Source: Labilibaculum sp. DW002
GTDB taxonomy: Bacteria; Bacteroidota; Bacteroidia; Bacteroidales; Marinifilaceae
DNA: 64,000 nt
Reading direction: 5' to 3'
Assembly (NCBI RefSeq): GCF_029029525.1
Contig: NZ_JAKJSC010000002.1
Coordinates: forward strand, 124,001-188,000
This document shows, in pieces, positions 17,125 through 26,945 of the stretch. The number at the start of each line of letters is the position of its first letter. Position 1 is the stretch's first letter. The position numbers and the translations under genes are program-made. The notes beneath the pieces were generated by a model that saw only the letters and a program-made list of their open reading frames with translations, had not been told where the DNA came from and made no database searches.

Positions 17125-18585
17125 TTATTTTACAGGTACATTCTTAAGAGTTTCTACAGTGAAATCCCAAAATTTCTGAACAGTATCGATCTTCACTTTC
17201 TCATCCGGAGAGTGAGGGAAACGAATCGTTGGTCCGAAAGAAATCATATCCCAATGTGGGTAATTAGCACCTAATAAACCACACTCAAGACCAGCGTGAA
17301 TTGCTTTGATCTCAGGAATCTTACCATACTTGTTGTTATAAACTTCTTGCATTGTTTTCAAGATTGGAGAGTCCATATTTGGCTTCCATCCTGGATACTC
17401 ACCTTCCAATACAATCTTAGCACCTGCTAAAGTAAATACAGAAGTCAACATTTCAGCTAAATCTTCTTTTGCAGAGTTCACTGAAGAACGCATTAAAGAC
17501 TGAATAATGATTTTTTTATCATCGCTATAAACACGAGCAAGGTTATTTGAAGTTTCAACCAAACCTGGCATCGCATCACTCATACGGATTACGCCATTAG
17601 GACATGCGTAAATAGCATCGATTAAGTTCTTCTGGCTCTTGTTTTTGAAAACTGTTTTAGGAGCTTCAGTTGGCTCAGCAAAGAATGCTAAATCTGGCTC
17701 AACAGCTGATAATTCTGCTTTGTAAATTGCTTCGTACTCTGCAACTCCAGCAAGGAATTTCTCAGTATATCTTTCTGGAATCGTTACAACTGCGAATGAC
17801 TCACGTGGAATAGCATTACGTAAAGAACCTCCATCAACAGAAGAAAGACGTAAACCGAAATTCTTAGCAGCATGCTTCAAGAAACGGAAAAGTAATTTGT
17901 TAGAGTTTCCTCTACCTAAGATAATCTCCATTCCTGAGTGACCGCCTTTAAGACCTTTCATGTTCAATTTGAAAGCAGCAGTTTCCTTAGGCGTATCAGT
18001 TAATTTATTTTTGAAAGTTACGTTAGCATCAATACCACCAGCACAACCTACATATAATTCACCTTCGTCCTCTGAGTCCATATTCAAAAGAATATCACCA
18101 TCAAGAACACCTGGCTGAAGACCAAAAGCACCAGTCATCCCAGTTTCCTCATCAGAAGTAAATAAAGCCTCAACTGGTCCGTGAACCATATCAGTAGCTT
18201 GAAGAACAGCCATTGCAGCAGCAACACCCATACCATTATCAGCACCAAGAGTTGTTCCATTAGCAGTCAACCACTCACCGTCTACAAAAGTTTCAATAGG
18301 GTCTTTCTCAAAATCATGCTCTGTGTCAGAGTTCTTCTGAGGAACCATATCAAGGTGACCTTGCATGATAACACCCATTCTATCTTCCATTCCCGGAGTA
18401 GCAGGCTTCTTAATAATGATGTTTCCTACTTCATCTTTAATTGTCTCAAGACCTAAGTCTTCACCAAACTTCACCATGAATGCCTGGATCTCATCTTCAT
18501 GCTTTGATGGACGAGGAATTTGAGTTAATGAATAAAAATTCTCCCAAATTGCTTTAGGCTCTAGGCTTAAAATTTCTTTGCTCAT
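17125..18585 (-). CDS. pepD: aminoacyl-histidine dipeptidase (M20 family)
   Basis: A 486-residue cytosolic metallopeptidase of the PepD/carnosinase type that hydrolyses Xaa-His and other dipeptides. The metal-site motifs MQGHLDMVPQK (near 87), TLGADNGMGVA (near 115) and SDEETGMTGA (near 145) are intact, and IHAGLECG (near 433) provides the last ligands. A strong ribosome-binding sequence (GGAGGA) precedes the ATG at 18585, and a -7-like TACCTTTA lies near 18636. It is a single gene with its own terminator. Its lid domain sits in the middle, as usual for the family. Confidence 0.93.
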   Translation of the reverse strand: MSKEILSLEPKAIWENFYSLTQIPRPSKHEDEIQAFMVKFGEDLGLETIKDEVGNIIIKKPATPGMEDRMGVIMQGHLDMVPQKNSDTEHDFEKDPIETFVDGEWLTANGTTLGADNGMGVAAAMAVLQATDMVHGPVEALFTSDEETGMTGAFGLQPGVLDGDILLNMDSEDEGELYVGCAGGIDANVTFKNKLTDTPKETAAFKLNMKGLKGGHSGMEIILGRGNSNKLLFRFLKHAAKNFGLRLSSVDGGSLRNAIPRESFAVVTIPERYTEKFLAGVAEYEAIYKAELSAVEPDLAFFAEPTEAPKTVFKNKSQKNLIDAIYACPNGVIRMSDAMPGLVETSNNLARVYSDDKKIIIQSLMRSSVNSAKEDLAEMLTSVFTLAGAKIVLEGEYPGWKPNMDSPILKTMQEVYNNKYGKIPEIKAIHAGLECGLLGANYPHWDMISFGPTIRFPHSPDEKVKIDTVQKFWDFTVETLKNVPVK

Positions 18586-18920
18586 TATTATATTCCTCCG
18601 TTAAATTTTAGTGTTATTTATTCAAGAGCACTAAAGGTAGTATTTTTTAATAAAGCCGAAAAGAGAATTCAAAAAAGAGAAAGTGAATTAAGGATTTTTA
18701 AGAATCGAAACAGGAAAAGAGTAAAAATGAATAGCTACTAAGACTATTTATTATTTTTCAGCACTAGAAGAAATAAAGTTCAAGGTGAAGAAGATTTGGG
18801 TATTGGTATTCATCAACTTAGTACTATGTTGCACGGGATAATGCTCAGTAAATGAGGAGTGTTCAAGTTAGTTTAGTTAATGTTTTTTTGCTCACTTTTA
18901 ACTTCTTTGACTTTTCTCCC

Positions 18921-18949
18921 TTGACTTTCTTATAAGCTTCTTAACTTTG
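18921..18949 (+). promoter_or_regulatory. promoter of the MrfA-like helicase gene
   Basis: TTG at 18921-18923, an 18-bp spacer and TAACTTTG at 18942-18949 (exact TAnnTTTG). The in-frame TTG at 18947 lies inside the -7 box and therefore cannot be the translation start. The rest of the 18586-18946 gap shows nothing else of note. Confidence 0.65.
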
Positions 18950-18967
18950 TCGGTTCAGAAAAAGCCT

Positions 18968-21676
18968 ATGCAAACAATAGAACAAATACTAGAAAGTTTT
19001 GGTGATCGAATCTTATCTAGTCGAAAAATAGCTGCACGAAAAGCACAATATGTTCCTATTCCTTCGGATATGAATCCTGAACTTCAGGAATGTCTCCATG
19101 AGATGGGGTATGATCAGCTATACTCCCACCAAGCTGAAATGTACAAACGAGCTATGCAGGGTAAAAATATTGTTATCACTACGGGTACGGCAAGTGGTAA
19201 ATCCTTATCTTTTTATTTGCCTGTTATTCAGCGCATACTTGAAAATCCTAGCCGACGTGCTATTTTCATTTACCCTACCAAAGCACTAACCAAAGATCAA
19301 TTACGAAACATTGTTGACTTTGTAGAATTTTTTGGCAAGCATCGCATACAAGCTGGTATTTATGATGGAGATACGCCAGCAGCTGAACGCAGCCGTATTC
19401 GTCAGGAGGCTAATATTATTCTTACCAATCCCGATATGATTAACGCAACATTTTTGCCCAATCACAATCGCTATGGCTTTCCACATCTATTTGCCAATCT
19501 GGATTATCTGGTAATCGATGAGCTACATGCTTACCGAGGTGCTTTTGGATCGCAGGTTTCTAATGTGATGCGTCGCTTGTTGCGCATTTGCAATTACCAT
19601 GGTAACACACCTCACTTTCTTTGCAGTTCTGCAACAATCGCCAACCCTGCAGAACTGGCTGAAAATATCTGCCATCAGCCCTTTGAACTTATTGACAAAG
19701 ATGGCTCTCCTGCTCCGGAAAAAGAAATCTACTTTTGGCAACCTGAGTACATTAAAAAAGCACAACGTAAACGGTCTGTTACCGAAGAGCTGAAAGAATT
19801 ATTGCCGAACTTAATTGGCAATATGGTGAGAGTAATCACCTTTTGTATTTCGCGCAGGGAAACAGAGGTTGTGACGAAAGAATGTCGAGATATACTTGCT
19901 CATGATCCGCTTAAGCTTGGTCCTGATATGTCCGATAAAATATCGGCTTACCGTGGAGGTTATACGCCTTTAGAGCGTGAACGAATAGAAAAAGATTTGG
20001 TAGAAGGAAGCGTTTATGGCGTTGTTTCGACTTCTGCTCTTGAATTAGGTATTGATATTGGAGCTTTGGATATGGTTGTGATGGGAGGCTTTCCAGGTAC
20101 ACGTGCTAGCTTTTGGCAGCAATTGGGCCGTGCTGGTCGAAAGGGCAATAAAGCGCACGCACTTCTTATGCTCAAAGAAAAACCAATGGACCAATATGTG
20201 GGTATGAATCCTGATTGGCTATTGAAATCTGCATCTGAAAATGCTGTAATTGATAAGAACAATCTATACATTCAATTGGCTCATATTCGTGCGGCTTCTG
20301 CTGAGTTGCCTTTAACCATTGACGATATAGCAACTTTTCCCGATCTGGGAGAAATTATTCCTTTGCTACAAAAAGAAGGAGAATTAAGCGAACATCATGC
20401 CCAATACCAGTGGAGTGGCCAACTCTCACCTGCTCATGAAATTAGTCTGCGAAACATGACTAGTGACACGATTAAAATTGTAGACAAAGAGAAAGACTGT
20501 ACCATAACTACCGTTGATCTGATACAAGCTAAAAAAGAATTTTATCCGGGTGCGATTTATTTGCATGATAGTGTGCAGTATAAAAGTCTCGATTTGGATT
20601 TGGAAGGTAAAACCGCTTGGGTTAGAGAAGTTGATTCCAATTATTATACTGAGCCTCACAAACCGGGTAATATTGATATTCTAATGGAGCATGATCAGCA
20701 GGAAGACAAGCGTATCTATAGTTGTTTTGGTGATGTTCGTGTTAGCGTTTTGGTTTCTGGCTATAAGATGGTTCAATTCAATACGCACCAGAACTTAGGT
20801 TATGAAGCATTGTCGCAAATTCTTGAAACACAAATGGAAACGGAAGCTTGTTGGATTCAAATACCAGATAATGTGGTTCAGGTATTTGTGGCAACGGGAA
20901 AAGCCCCAAGTCTCGATCCTCAATCGAAGGATTCGGAAGACAAAAAAGTACCACATTTCGATTATACTGAAGGCTTAATTCATTGCTTAAAAGCTGCAGC
21001 TTCAATGCGCGTTATGGCTACTCATTCAGATTTAGGCGGGGCTGTCTTCGGATTTGCACACCCTGATTCGCCTGTTCACAAGCATGCCATTATTCTCTTC
21101 GATGAATACCCTGGAGGTTTGGGCTTCTCTGAAAAAGCTTTTGAGTTTATTGGAGAAATTATTAAAAATGCTGGGCAATTGGTTAAAGATTGTTCCTGCA
21201 AAGAAGGCTGTCCTGCTTGTGTTGGCGATCATCGCATTGATAAGGAACTTATTCTTTGGGCTTTGCGATCTTTCTATAAGGAATTGCCTATTCCCAAAAA
21301 TATTCAACTTGACAAGTTGCCGGCTTCACCATCAACAAATTCCAAAAAGATGGAGTGGAAACAAGTAAAAGATCAGTGGCAAGAACTATTAAGTCGGTTT
21401 GAGAAGGAGGAACATTTTGGAGCTCGTTTCCTAAAACATGCTTCGGCTTTTGAAATAAAAGGGAATGATCTTATTCTTTTTTTAGCAGAAAGTAATCTTA
21501 AATTGGCTCAAAAACCGGAAGTTGTTAAAGGGCTAAAAGCGGAGTTGGCTAAACTAATACACTTACCCGAGAACTTCGAATTACACTTGCGTGTTGATGA
21601 TAGTGAGCTTAATATCAAAAATCAATTAAAGTTGCAACGCATCATGAGCAATGGGAAAGGCTATTTGAATAATTAG
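18968..21676 (+). CDS. DEAD/DEAH-box helicase with DUF1998 domain (MrfA/YprA-like)
   Basis: A ~902-residue superfamily-2 helicase. Walker A is TTGTASGKS near residue 70, the DEAH-type box is DELH near 185, and motif VI is QQLGRAGRKGN near 380. A large C-terminal region contains the DUF1998/metal-binding Cys cluster CSCKEGCPACVGD near residue 745. This architecture matches MrfA (YprA) helicases, which act in repair of mitomycin C-type DNA lesions in Bacillus. The ATG at 18968 is chosen because an upstream TTG is inside the promoter. The extra C-terminal ~120 residues after the Cys cluster are not recognised. Downstream is a UvrD-type helicase; no MrfB-like exonuclease gene is nearby. Confidence 0.85.
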   Translation: MQTIEQILESFGDRILSSRKIAARKAQYVPIPSDMNPELQECLHEMGYDQLYSHQAEMYKRAMQGKNIVITTGTASGKSLSFYLPVIQRILENPSRRAIFIYPTKALTKDQLRNIVDFVEFFGKHRIQAGIYDGDTPAAERSRIRQEANIILTNPDMINATFLPNHNRYGFPHLFANLDYLVIDELHAYRGAFGSQVSNVMRRLLRICNYHGNTPHFLCSSATIANPAELAENICHQPFELIDKDGSPAPEKEIYFWQPEYIKKAQRKRSVTEELKELLPNLIGNMVRVITFCISRRETEVVTKECRDILAHDPLKLGPDMSDKISAYRGGYTPLERERIEKDLVEGSVYGVVSTSALELGIDIGALDMVVMGGFPGTRASFWQQLGRAGRKGNKAHALLMLKEKPMDQYVGMNPDWLLKSASENAVIDKNNLYIQLAHIRAASAELPLTIDDIATFPDLGEIIPLLQKEGELSEHHAQYQWSGQLSPAHEISLRNMTSDTIKIVDKEKDCTITTVDLIQAKKEFYPGAIYLHDSVQYKSLDLDLEGKTAWVREVDSNYYTEPHKPGNIDILMEHDQQEDKRIYSCFGDVRVSVLVSGYKMVQFNTHQNLGYEALSQILETQMETEACWIQIPDNVVQVFVATGKAPSLDPQSKDSEDKKVPHFDYTEGLIHCLKAAASMRVMATHSDLGGAVFGFAHPDSPVHKHAIILFDEYPGGLGFSEKAFEFIGEIIKNAGQLVKDCSCKEGCPACVGDHRIDKELILWALRSFYKELPIPKNIQLDKLPASPSTNSKKMEWKQVKDQWQELLSRFEKEEHFGARFLKHASAFEIKGNDLILFLAESNLKLAQKPEVVKGLKAELAKLIHLPENFELHLRVDDSELNIKNQLKLQRIMSNGKGYLNN

Positions 21677-21786
21677 TTACAAGGATAAAGGTTAAAGTAC
21701 AAAATTTAAAAATCCATATTTTACTCAAGTGCCTTTTTTATAAATCAAAATTATTAATTGATAATTACTAATTCATAATTGAACGG

Positions 21787-24078
21787 GTGAGTTTAAAACG
21801 TCTACATAGAAAGCTAAGGAGTACCGAGTTTGAAGGCAATGAATTTGATCCCATTTCTGCCTTTGAGGCTCAAGATGTGCCTCAGCAGAGTCTTGTTATT
21901 CCTAAGGAGCGTTTTACAGAACCTCAAGAAAACTATGCTCATAAAATTAAAGAGGTATATGCTAGGAATTCGAAATTAGGTCAGGCTCTTAAAACACTTA
22001 ACAACTATCAGTTGCAGGCAGTATTCTCTGAGGATCGTAAAGTGTTGCTAAGTGCTATGGTGGGAAGTGGAAAAACTACGGTTCTTACGCATAAGATTCT
22101 CTATTTGCACTTTATCAAAGCCATACCACTTTCAGAAATGGTAGTGCTCACGTTTACGAATAAAGCTGCTCGTGAAATTAGGGAACGCATACTATCTTTT
22201 TACGAGGAATCAGAAGGCATACAGTCAGAAGATCTACGCTATTTTGGCACTTTCCATTCGGTAGCCCGTCAACTAATAAAGGAGCATCCTCAATTAAGTG
22301 AATTGGGATTTACACCATCCTTTTCGATAATGGATAAGGAAGCTAAAGAAGAGTTTCTGCTTCGTTTAATTCACACACATGAGCTTGATGTTAAGTACCA
22401 TAATAAACTGGATCAGCGATTAAAGTTATATCGTAACGAGAAACAGATTCTTTACGCCAATATGAAAAATGAAGATGATCTTCCTCAACTTCTGGAAATA
22501 TCGCGAAAAGAAAAACAAGCTAACAATCTGATGGATTTTGATGACTTAATTTCCATCGTTAATTGGCTTTTAAAACAAGAATGCTCGCTTGAAGCTAAAT
22601 GGGTGATTGTAGATGAGTTCCAGGATTGCAATCCTGAACAAGTTCAGCTCTTAAATTACCTCTCTGTAAAAGATAGCTCCTTCTTTGCAGTGGGTGATCC
22701 CAATCAAAGTATTTATGCCTGGCGTGGCAGTACCGAGCAAATTTTTGAAAGCTATATTACAGACACAAGCTGTCGTATGATGCGTTTGCCTTTGAATTAT
22801 AGAAGTTCAGGACAGCTATTAAGTGCTGCCGCTTGCCTGTTAAACGATGAGCGAAATGATTTGCAAGCAACTCGAACGGCTGGAAATAAACTGCGTTTGG
22901 TGAATCATTTTGACGATAATCAGGAAGCCTTTTATTATGCCAGTCAATTTAAAAGCTTGCATTCAAGTGGTACAGCATGGGAGCAAATTGCTATTCTATT
23001 TCGTACACGCCAACAAATAAATCTCTTCGAGTCTATTTTTTCGAAAGAAGATATTCCTTTCGAAGTTATAAGCAAAAGTAGTCTTAAGGATTATCCTGCT
23101 CTATTTTGGCTAAAGAAGGTTCTTTTAGCTGGTTTGCAAGCCAACGACATGGATAGTATTCTATCCGTTTTCACATCAAGTGATTTTGGTTGTCTTAAAA
23201 ATGGAAAAGCTTTACTGAATGCATATAATAAATTCAGTAATGAGAAAACCTTTAATAGCAAGCTAGAAGCCTTCACTGAATTTTTGAAATTTAAATATCC
23301 TAAAGAAACCACTCATATTAAATTGGCGAATTCTTTATTGGATTTTCAAGATCAACTATTAAAAACAAGTAGGCAGTTTGATCTATACGGCTATTTGAAT
23401 TTAGATGAGGTCCTAAAACCCATTTCCGTTCATTACACCGAGAATGTGTGTCAAGTGAAACAAGCTATACAGGAGTTGGATCTTTACATACAAAAACAGA
23501 GTTTTGGAAATAATATCGAAGCTTATCAGGCTGCAATGGGACAAGTGAGTTTAGAGGGGCATTTCCAAATTAATACAGGTATAAAGAAGAGTCAAGAGGG
23601 CGTTCGTTTATTAACTATTCATGCTGCAAAAGGTCTGGAATTTGATCATGTTTTTTTGAGTGGAGCCAATACCGGTTTGATTCCTTTGAATAGAAAAAAA
23701 GCAGGTCCAAATCATTTGCAAGAAGAAAAGCGTCTACTTTTTGTTGCCCTCACTCGTGCTAAAAATAATATGGAAATAGCTTGGCACAGCCAAAGTTCAG
23801 CTTGGAATGCTGAGGAAGGACCATCTTATTTTCTCAATGCTATTCCTTCGACACTTATTGACCGTATTGAAAATACAAAGCCAGAAATTACAATTAAAAA
23901 GTTTGAAGATCCTCAGGAATCTAATGATAGCCCTTGGAAGAAGGGCATGAAAATAAGACATCCAAAATATGGAGAAGGTACTGTCATTAGCAGTACTGAT
24001 AAAGAAATTCTTTGTGAGTTCGGCAAATTTGGAGAAAAGAGTTTTGCACCTCAATGGGCAACACTAAAAAAACTTTAG
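21787..24078 (+). CDS. UvrD/PcrA/Rep-type ATP-dependent DNA helicase
   Basis: A 763-residue superfamily-1 helicase. Motif I is MVGSGKTT near residue 93, motif Ia VVLTFTNKAAREIRER, motif II VDEFQDCNPEQ near 279, motif III AVGDPNQSIYAWRG, motif IV/IVa FRTRQQ, motif V LLTIHAAKGLEFDHVF near 612, and motif VI FVALTRAKN near 655. The last ~50 residues (GMKIRHPKYGEGTV onward) are the PcrA/UvrD-type C-terminal interaction domain. The start is the GTG at 21787 because no ATG is available before the helicase core. It lies 110 bp after the MrfA-like gene in the same direction, suggesting a shared role in DNA repair or recombination. Confidence 0.88.
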   Translation: MSLKRLHRKLRSTEFEGNEFDPISAFEAQDVPQQSLVIPKERFTEPQENYAHKIKEVYARNSKLGQALKTLNNYQLQAVFSEDRKVLLSAMVGSGKTTVLTHKILYLHFIKAIPLSEMVVLTFTNKAAREIRERILSFYEESEGIQSEDLRYFGTFHSVARQLIKEHPQLSELGFTPSFSIMDKEAKEEFLLRLIHTHELDVKYHNKLDQRLKLYRNEKQILYANMKNEDDLPQLLEISRKEKQANNLMDFDDLISIVNWLLKQECSLEAKWVIVDEFQDCNPEQVQLLNYLSVKDSSFFAVGDPNQSIYAWRGSTEQIFESYITDTSCRMMRLPLNYRSSGQLLSAAACLLNDERNDLQATRTAGNKLRLVNHFDDNQEAFYYASQFKSLHSSGTAWEQIAILFRTRQQINLFESIFSKEDIPFEVISKSSLKDYPALFWLKKVLLAGLQANDMDSILSVFTSSDFGCLKNGKALLNAYNKFSNEKTFNSKLEAFTEFLKFKYPKETTHIKLANSLLDFQDQLLKTSRQFDLYGYLNLDEVLKPISVHYTENVCQVKQAIQELDLYIQKQSFGNNIEAYQAAMGQVSLEGHFQINTGIKKSQEGVRLLTIHAAKGLEFDHVFLSGANTGLIPLNRKKAGPNHLQEEKRLLFVALTRAKNNMEIAWHSQSSAWNAEEGPSYFLNAIPSTLIDRIENTKPEITIKKFEDPQESNDSPWKKGMKIRHPKYGEGTVISSTDKEILCEFGKFGEKSFAPQWATLKKL

Positions 24079-24164
24079 GTTCAGCAACCTGCATGTAGGA
24101 TCATGTAATTGGCTTAGGATTGATCTATGGCAGCGAAAAGTCTTATTTATTCTGGAAAATTGGA

Positions 24165-25514
24165 TTAAATAGATGGTGATTTTCCTGGTTTAGGAACATC
24201 TTTTGAAATAGCTACAGGTCCAATAGTATAAGATTTCGGTCCCAGATACAAATCAGAGTTCATCATTTCTTCCCAACTTACTTCTTTTCCTGTATAGGCG
24301 GATATTCTGCCCATAATTCCTGTTAGGGTTGATTCTGCAACTTGAAATGCTTCATTGATTGGATTCCCTGTGCGAATTGCTGTAACCAAATCAATATGTT
24401 CCTGATCGTAAGGATTCGTACTTAACCTACTGATGTTTTTACCAGTACCAGCTTTTGGATATTGATAGCTCCAATTTACAGAACCATCTAAATTATATAT
24501 GGTGTTTTCACAATTGGTAGATCCTTTTGTACCTTGAATTCGATCAGATGTATTGTTGCTGCAATCATTAATTTGGCGACACATGCTGTGGTAATGAATA
24601 TCCTTATCGTAAACAAAATCGACACTAAAATGATCGTATTGATCGCCAGTAACTCTTTGTTGTCGAGCTCCAAAACCTATCGCTTTCTCAGGATGTTTTC
24701 CTACAAACCAGTTTACGGTATCTAAATTGTGAACATGTTGTTCTACGATGTGATCTCCCGAAAGCCAACACCAATTGACCCAGTTTCTAATCATATTTTC
24801 CAGTTCAGACCAATCGGCACGTGGATTTCGATGCCAAAGTTTGCCTACATTGTAATAACTGTTAGCGGAAACAATCTCGCCAATTGCTCCCTCATTAACC
24901 TGTTTAAAAGTTTCAATATAATCTTGCTGATGACGCTTAATTGTTCCCGTTACAACGGATAAGCCTAACATTTTGGCCTTTTCGGCAGAAACCATAACAG
25001 AACGAACTCCTACTGGATCTACTGCAACAGGCTTTTCCATAAAGACATGCTTTTTTGCTTTTACACAAGCTTCAAAGTGCTGTGGACGAAAATGTGGTGG
25101 AGTGGCTAGGATTACCACATCAACATCGCAATTCATGAGTTTTTCAAACGAATTGATTCCAGAGAAACATTGATCTGGAGCAATATCAAAACCTTTCTGA
25201 TTTTTTATTTCTTGGCGGCATGCATCAACACGATCTTGAAAAACATCAGCTAAGGCAACAATTTCTACATTAGGCCCAGAATTTAAAAAGTTTAAGGCGG
25301 CACCAGTTCCGCGATAACCACAACCAACAATACCAGCTTTTAGCAAAGGACCATCGGGAGCTTTTTCTAGCATTGGAGGAAAAGCATATTCTCTTTTCTT
25401 ACTGGATTGACAAGAAGTGAATATGGAATTTAAGCCAATAGCACCTACTATTCCTGCAGCAGCTGCGTTAAGTAAAAATTTTCTTCGGCTGTTTTCGTAA
25501 TCTTTGCTATTCAT
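24165..25514 (-). CDS. Gfo/Idh/MocA-family oxidoreductase, Tat-exported
   Basis: A 449-residue NAD(P)-dependent oxidoreductase-fold protein with a twin-arginine signal (NSRRKFLLNAAAA) followed by FTSCQSS, so it may also be lipid-anchored. The Rossmann motif is AGIVGCGYRGTGA near residue 60. The EKPVAVDP motif and the SGDHIVEQHVHNLD segment are typical of exported MocA-like enzymes found beside Bacteroidota PULs. It is the last gene of a leftward operon, 24 bp after the cytochrome/SUMF gene. Such proteins act on sugars, sometimes using tightly bound NAD; the substrate is unknown. It lacks the GGHGG signature of the GH109 protein further right. Confidence 0.83.
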   Translation of the reverse strand: MNSKDYENSRRKFLLNAAAAGIVGAIGLNSIFTSCQSSKKREYAFPPMLEKAPDGPLLKAGIVGCGYRGTGAALNFLNSGPNVEIVALADVFQDRVDACRQEIKNQKGFDIAPDQCFSGINSFEKLMNCDVDVVILATPPHFRPQHFEACVKAKKHVFMEKPVAVDPVGVRSVMVSAEKAKMLGLSVVTGTIKRHQQDYIETFKQVNEGAIGEIVSANSYYNVGKLWHRNPRADWSELENMIRNWVNWCWLSGDHIVEQHVHNLDTVNWFVGKHPEKAIGFGARQQRVTGDQYDHFSVDFVYDKDIHYHSMCRQINDCSNNTSDRIQGTKGSTNCENTIYNLDGSVNWSYQYPKAGTGKNISRLSTNPYDQEHIDLVTAIRTGNPINEAFQVAESTLTGIMGRISAYTGKEVSWEEMMNSDLYLGPKSYTIGPVAISKDVPKPGKSPSI

Positions 25515-25538
25515 AATTGTCTGATCTTAAATTGAATG

Positions 25539-26945
25539 TTATTTTATACTGCTATTCGTATCCATTTGCGACCATTCGCATACAATTCTGAAGCCAACGT
25601 CGTTGCAATCGGAATACCACCAAATGCTTTTTGGAATTTGAGGATCGCTTACCATCCAAACATCATGTTGGGTATGATCTTTATGGCTTAGAAGGAGTTC
25701 ATTAATTGTACTTTTAAATGAGCCTCCTTTTAAGATGTATTCAAGTTTATTGTTGACTTTTATCGTATCCTGACAGAATTCACGCACGTTACCGAGCATG
25801 TTTACAATGCCAAATTTATTGGGTAAAACTTCTTCTGGGAGTCCTGTTTTTCCAATGCTATTTTTTTTCCAAATCACGTAATTATTGATTTTCTCACTTG
25901 GCTTTTTAAACAGATTTAAAATGAAGTTTTTGTCTTTATAATCAGATGCATTGCCGCCAAAGAAGAAGTCATCATTTTCATTTGTTCCGCTAGCGTATTC
26001 CCATTCTTTGGCTGTTGGTAAACGATAAATTTTTCCGATTTTTTGTGAAAGCCATTTGCAATAGGTATTTGCAGCATGCCACGTCATTGTAATTGCTGGC
26101 CTTTTTCCCATTCCCCAAGCTTGCGAAGGGTCACCAAATGGTGGCGTAGCTCCAGTTATTGCATCGATTCCCTGATTTTCATTCACTAGTCTTCCTTCTG
26201 ATTCAGTTTCACGAAGAAAGGCTTTGTATTCGTCCCAAGTCACCTCAAGTTTACCAATAAAGAAAGCATTGATATTTTGTGCCTTATTATCAGGAATTGC
26301 AATCATGTCAAAGGAAACAGTAGTATTTGGAATTTGCTCATTAAAATTTGAGAATTCCTGAATACTGGTTGGTTCAGTAAATATTTGTTTGTTGGTTTCT
26401 GATTTAGAAAAGGAATAATTGGCTTTGTGTGTTTGTTCACCACCATGACCAACATTTAAATGACAGTTGATACAATCTAACTTGTCTTTATTGTGTTTGT
26501 AATACAAATGTGCTTTGTCTCCTTCTTTGGAAAGATGCAGTGGAAAAAGATTTGCATGGCAATTGATGCAGGATTCATTGAATACATGCTTTTTTGCATG
26601 CTCTAATAGCGATTTTTCATCCCAATTAATTTCATCAATATCCTTAAAGTAATAGGAATATAAATCTCTGGAACCAGCCTTTATTTTTTCAGGCCAATAA
26701 TTACTTTGGTTTTTGGGCGGTAAGTGACAGTCTACACAATGAACTACAACACCACTTTTATTGTTGTGATGAGATGCCTGTAACCATGAATTTTCGGCAT
26801 GTGTATGAACATGGCAGGACATGCAATATTTATCGGTAGATGTAGTCTGATCGATTCCGTTTAAGCCAGTTACAAATGCAATGGCAAAAAGAAAAGACAG
26901 AAGTATCAGAATAAGGAATTTATATTGATGAAAAAAATTACTCAT
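25539..26945 (-). CDS. NapC/NrfH-like tetrahaem cytochrome fused to a SUMF/FGE-like domain
   Basis: A 468-residue two-domain protein. A single N-terminal membrane helix (residues ~9-27) is followed by four CxxCH haem motifs (CMSCH, CVDCH, and CINCH twice) within the first ~165 residues, as in NapC/NrfH quinol-oxidising cytochromes. Residues ~210-460 form a formylglycine-generating-enzyme-like fold (EVTWDEYKAFL, YRLPTAKEWEYASG, NMLGNVREFCQD, LKGGSF, GFRIVCEW). The copper-binding catalytic Cys expected a few residues after GGSF is not evident, so it is probably not an active sulfatase-maturase; no sulfatase gene is in the window. Its start overlaps the stop of the sensor gene (TAATG), giving tight translational coupling. 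The role is unknown; an electron-transfer or ligand-binding partner of the sensor system is speculation. Confidence 0.8.
   Translation of the reverse strand: MSNFFHQYKFLILILLSFLFAIAFVTGLNGIDQTTSTDKYCMSCHVHTHAENSWLQASHHNNKSGVVVHCVDCHLPPKNQSNYWPEKIKAGSRDLYSYYFKDIDEINWDEKSLLEHAKKHVFNESCINCHANLFPLHLSKEGDKAHLYYKHNKDKLDCINCHLNVGHGGEQTHKANYSFSKSETNKQIFTEPTSIQEFSNFNEQIPNTTVSFDMIAIPDNKAQNINAFFIGKLEVTWDEYKAFLRETESEGRLVNENQGIDAITGATPPFGDPSQAWGMGKRPAITMTWHAANTYCKWLSQKIGKIYRLPTAKEWEYASGTNENDDFFFGGNASDYKDKNFILNLFKKPSEKINNYVIWKKNSIGKTGLPEEVLPNKFGIVNMLGNVREFCQDTIKVNNKLEYILKGGSFKSTINELLLSHKDHTQHDVWMVSDPQIPKSIWWYSDCNDVGFRIVCEWSQMDTNSSIK

Noticed and set aside
25539-26945. Active formylglycine-generating enzyme for sulfatases
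   Set aside because: The catalytic Cys positions after GGSF are not visible and no sulfatase gene is present in the window.
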